This document shows, piece by piece, positions 62,124 through 64,000 of a DNA stretch of 64,000 bases. Position numbers and translations under genes: made by a program. Origin of the DNA: Oceanospirillaceae bacterium UBA7410. Its GTDB lineage: Bacteria > Pseudomonadota > Gammaproteobacteria > Pseudomonadales > Balneatricaceae. The first letter of the stretch is position 1, and every line of letters begins with the position of its first letter. The notes under the pieces were generated by a model. It was not told the origin of the DNA. It saw only the letters and a list, made by a program, of their open reading frames with translations, and ran no database searches. The DNA lies in the NCBI GenBank assembly GCA_002470565.1, contig DKMQ01000066.1, forward strand, positions 5,855 through 69,854. The letters are read 5' to 3'.

Positions 62124-63706
62124 TGGACAATATATCCAACTGGATTGATGTTCATGCAAGCTTTACACCTGATAAACTTGCGATTATTGATCAGCAGCGT
62201 CAGCACACATATGCAGATTTAGCTAAGGCCATAAATACTAACGCCCAAATGCTGCAGCAGTCTCTTGATGTAGAGTATGGTGACCGTGTGGCATACTTGG
62301 GCTTAAATGATGTTGAATTTATCTGCGTGTTGTTTGCATGTGCTCGCGTAGGCGCTATTTTTGTGCCACTCAATTGGCGCCTAGAAACCCCCGAGTATGA
62401 CTACATTTTAGCCGATGCTACTCCCAAAGCCTTGCTTGTTACTCCAGACTTTAGTCATCAAGTAATTAGCCTTAATTCTGCCCATCCAAAGTGTGCGTTT
62501 GTATTGCAAGATGTTGGTTGCAAAAGTGCCGCACAAACAGGCCTATGGCACTCATACTCAGCTTTGCTGCGTGACACGCGTGCCAAAGCCAGTAGCGCCA
62601 ATAATTACAAGGCCTACAAGGCACACAACGCCCATGTAAACCTAAGCTCAAAAGTGATTATTGTGTATACATCGGGCACTACAGGCCACCCTAAAGGCGC
62701 TGTATTAGATCAAAACGCACTCTTTTATAACGCGCTAAATAGCCAGCACATGCATGACATGAGTAACAACGACATTATTCTTACTGTCTTGCCCATGTTT
62801 CATGTGGGGGGGCTTAACATACAAACCTTGCCTGCCTTGTATGTGGGAGCCACCGTGATTTTACACGCCCGCTTTGACCCACAGCACACGCTCACTGCTA
62901 TTGGGCATCATAAACCTAGCTTAACCGTGTTAGTGCCTGCAACATTGTCAGCTATGTTGGCATTGCCCCAGTGGGCCACTGCAGACCTCACTAGCTTGCG
63001 CAGTATCACCAGTGGATCGTCATTAGTGCCTACAGACCTCATTGCAGCGGTGGCCTGTCGCGGGCTGCCCGTGCAGCAAGTGTATGGCCTCACAGAAACT
63101 TCACCCATCGCCGTGTACCAAACGGCGCAGCAAGCAAAGACACGATTTCATAGCACAGGCTTACCGGCTTTACATTGTAAAATGAAATTAATGCGCGCTA
63201 ATGGTGAGCCCGTCACAGTGGGGCAAGAAGAGGTGGGCCATATCCTTATTAAGGGGCCTAATGTTTTATGTGAATATTGGGCTAATCCAGACGCGACAGT
63301 ATTAGCGCTTCAAAACGGCTGGTTTGATACGGGCGACTTAGGTCATTTAGACAATGATGGGCATTTAATTGTGGATGACAGAGCTAAAGACATGATTATT
63401 TCGGGTGGAGAAAATATCTACCCAGCACAGCTAGAAGTGCACCTAAATGGCCTGGAAGGTGTACTAGAAGCTGCAGTGGTAGGGAAAAAAGATGCTAAAT
63501 GGGGAGAAACTCCCATCGCTATTGTCGTGTTGGCACCAAAGAGTGAGCTTGATAAAAAAGCCATATTAAAAAGCTTTGTGGGGCAATTAGCTCGTTTTAA
63601 ACACCCAAGTGATGTGATTTATATGTCTGTATTACCACGAAATGTGATGGGAAAAGTGCAAAAGTTTTTACTGCGCGAGATGATTGAAGCCCCAGTGAAA
63701 AAATGA
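62123..63706 (+). CDS. acyl-CoA ligase (AMP-forming) of the catabolic cluster
   Basis: A 527-residue class I adenylate-forming enzyme. The phosphate-binding motif is IVYTSGTTGHPKGAVLD near residue 180, the A5 motif VYGLTETSP is near residue 323, and FDTGDLGHLDNDGHLIVDDRAKDMIISGGENIYPAQLE includes the hinge. The catalytic lysine is in PRNVMGKVQK near residue 515. It overlaps the dehydrogenase stop (TAATG). It would activate a short or ring-derived carboxylate as its CoA thioester for the neighbouring dehydrogenase. Confidence 0.9.
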   Translation: MDNISNWIDVHASFTPDKLAIIDQQRQHTYADLAKAINTNAQMLQQSLDVEYGDRVAYLGLNDVEFICVLFACARVGAIFVPLNWRLETPEYDYILADATPKALLVTPDFSHQVISLNSAHPKCAFVLQDVGCKSAAQTGLWHSYSALLRDTRAKASSANNYKAYKAHNAHVNLSSKVIIVYTSGTTGHPKGAVLDQNALFYNALNSQHMHDMSNNDIILTVLPMFHVGGLNIQTLPALYVGATVILHARFDPQHTLTAIGHHKPSLTVLVPATLSAMLALPQWATADLTSLRSITSGSSLVPTDLIAAVACRGLPVQQVYGLTETSPIAVYQTAQQAKTRFHSTGLPALHCKMKLMRANGEPVTVGQEEVGHILIKGPNVLCEYWANPDATVLALQNGWFDTGDLGHLDNDGHLIVDDRAKDMIISGGENIYPAQLEVHLNGLEGVLEAAVVGKKDAKWGETPIAIVVLAPKSELDKKAILKSFVGQLARFKHPSDVIYMSVLPRNVMGKVQKFLLREMIEAPVKK

Positions 63707-63913
63707 ATACCTAATATGTGGGAAATAACCATTTTTAGCTTTACTTTAACGGCCCAAAGTGTAAAATGCTGTTCCGCATAACACGTTGAAATAGATCTTT
63801 ATTAAGCCGTGAAAGCATCGGCGGCAATCTCAGCATTGTTGCCAAAAATGTAATGGCTTAGTAGCATTACAAGGTAAGTATTTTTTAATGCATGCCGCCT
63901 CTGTAGGACCATC

Positions 63914-64000
63914 GCCCGGATGGTGAAATTGGTAGACACACAAGACTTAAAATCTTGCGACTTAACGGTCGTGCCGGTTCGATTCCGGCTCCGGGCACCA
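63914..64000 (+). tRNA. tRNA-Leu (anticodon TAA)
   Basis: The gene is 87 nt, ending with the last base of the window. The acceptor is GCCCGGA/TCCGGGC, the anticodon is TAA in CTTAAAAT, the variable arm is long (class II), and CCA is encoded. In E. coli this isoacceptor (leuZ) directly follows glyW-cysT. Here it is separated from them by the 5.6-kb catabolic cluster. Confidence 0.97.

Overview
The window comes from a marine-type, moderately low-GC gammaproteobacterium. The evidence is gene order and gene content. The divergent arrangement gatCAB | mreBCD-rng-yhdP is the arrangement known from Pseudomonas-like gammaproteobacteria. GreB, RsmE, GcvR and a CrbS/CrbR-type SSS-kinase/regulator pair are present, and the tRNA-Gly/Cys/Leu set matches E. 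coli glyW-cysT-leuZ. The metabolic content (DMSP demethylase, complete Sox thiosulfate oxidation, glycolate oxidase, a bacterial voltage-gated cation channel) is typical of coastal or pelagic chemoorganoheterotrophs that use reduced sulfur. I cannot name the genus from sequence alone. No phage, transposase, integrase or CRISPR array is seen, and no intergenic stretch exceeds about 290 bases once RNA genes are counted.

Layout: 0-1.2 kb holds the end of a MoeB/ThiF-family gene, tRNA-Ser and two nearly identical tRNA-Lys genes. 1.2-6.1 kb holds DUF1853, an MFS exporter, greB, rsmE, uridine kinase and a GcvR-like double-ACT regulator. 6.1-9.4 kb is gatCAB (minus strand). 9.7-17.7 kb is mreB-mreC-mreD-rng-yhdP (no maf between mreD and rng). 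17.8-23.4 kb is a tight minus-strand operon dmdA-metY-alpha/beta hydrolase-FadN-like multifunctional enzyme. 23.6-26.9 kb holds a HAD-IIA phosphatase, an ion channel, a YeeE/YedE sulfur transporter and an exported DsrE-like protein. 27.1-36.1 kb is the Sox cluster (soxCDXYZA, a SoxK-like gene, soxB, an exported hydrolase, a thioredoxin-like protein, an exported rhodanese), ended by a strong terminator. 36.3-40.2 kb is glcDEF. 40.3-42.3 kb holds a glycine-zipper lipoprotein-like protein, a PLP dehydratase and a small unknown gene. 42.3-46.6 kb is the CrbR/CrbS-type pair. 46.8-55.3 kb is a six-gene cluster with two adenylate-forming enzymes flanking a complete branched-chain-amino-acid-type ABC importer. 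55.4-57.3 kb holds a membrane protein and a GST. 57.5-58.3 kb is a duplicated tRNA-Glu/tRNA-Gly unit followed by tRNA-Cys. 58.5-63.7 kb is a MarR-controlled catabolic cluster (NicX-like, NicD-like, acyl-CoA dehydrogenase, acyl-CoA ligase), and tRNA-Leu closes the window.

How it fits together: the 18-36 kb stretch reads as an organosulfur/inorganic-sulfur neighbourhood. DmdA would demethylate DMSP, MetY could recapture methanethiol or sulfide into methionine/homocysteine, YeeE could import thiosulfate, and the periplasmic Sox system (including SoxCD) would oxidise it fully to sulfate. The most unusual features are the dmdA-metY-hydrolase-fadN operon, a perfect 11-bp inverted-repeat operator candidate ahead of soxC, and the catabolic cluster sitting between the Cys and Leu genes of a normally contiguous tRNA array.
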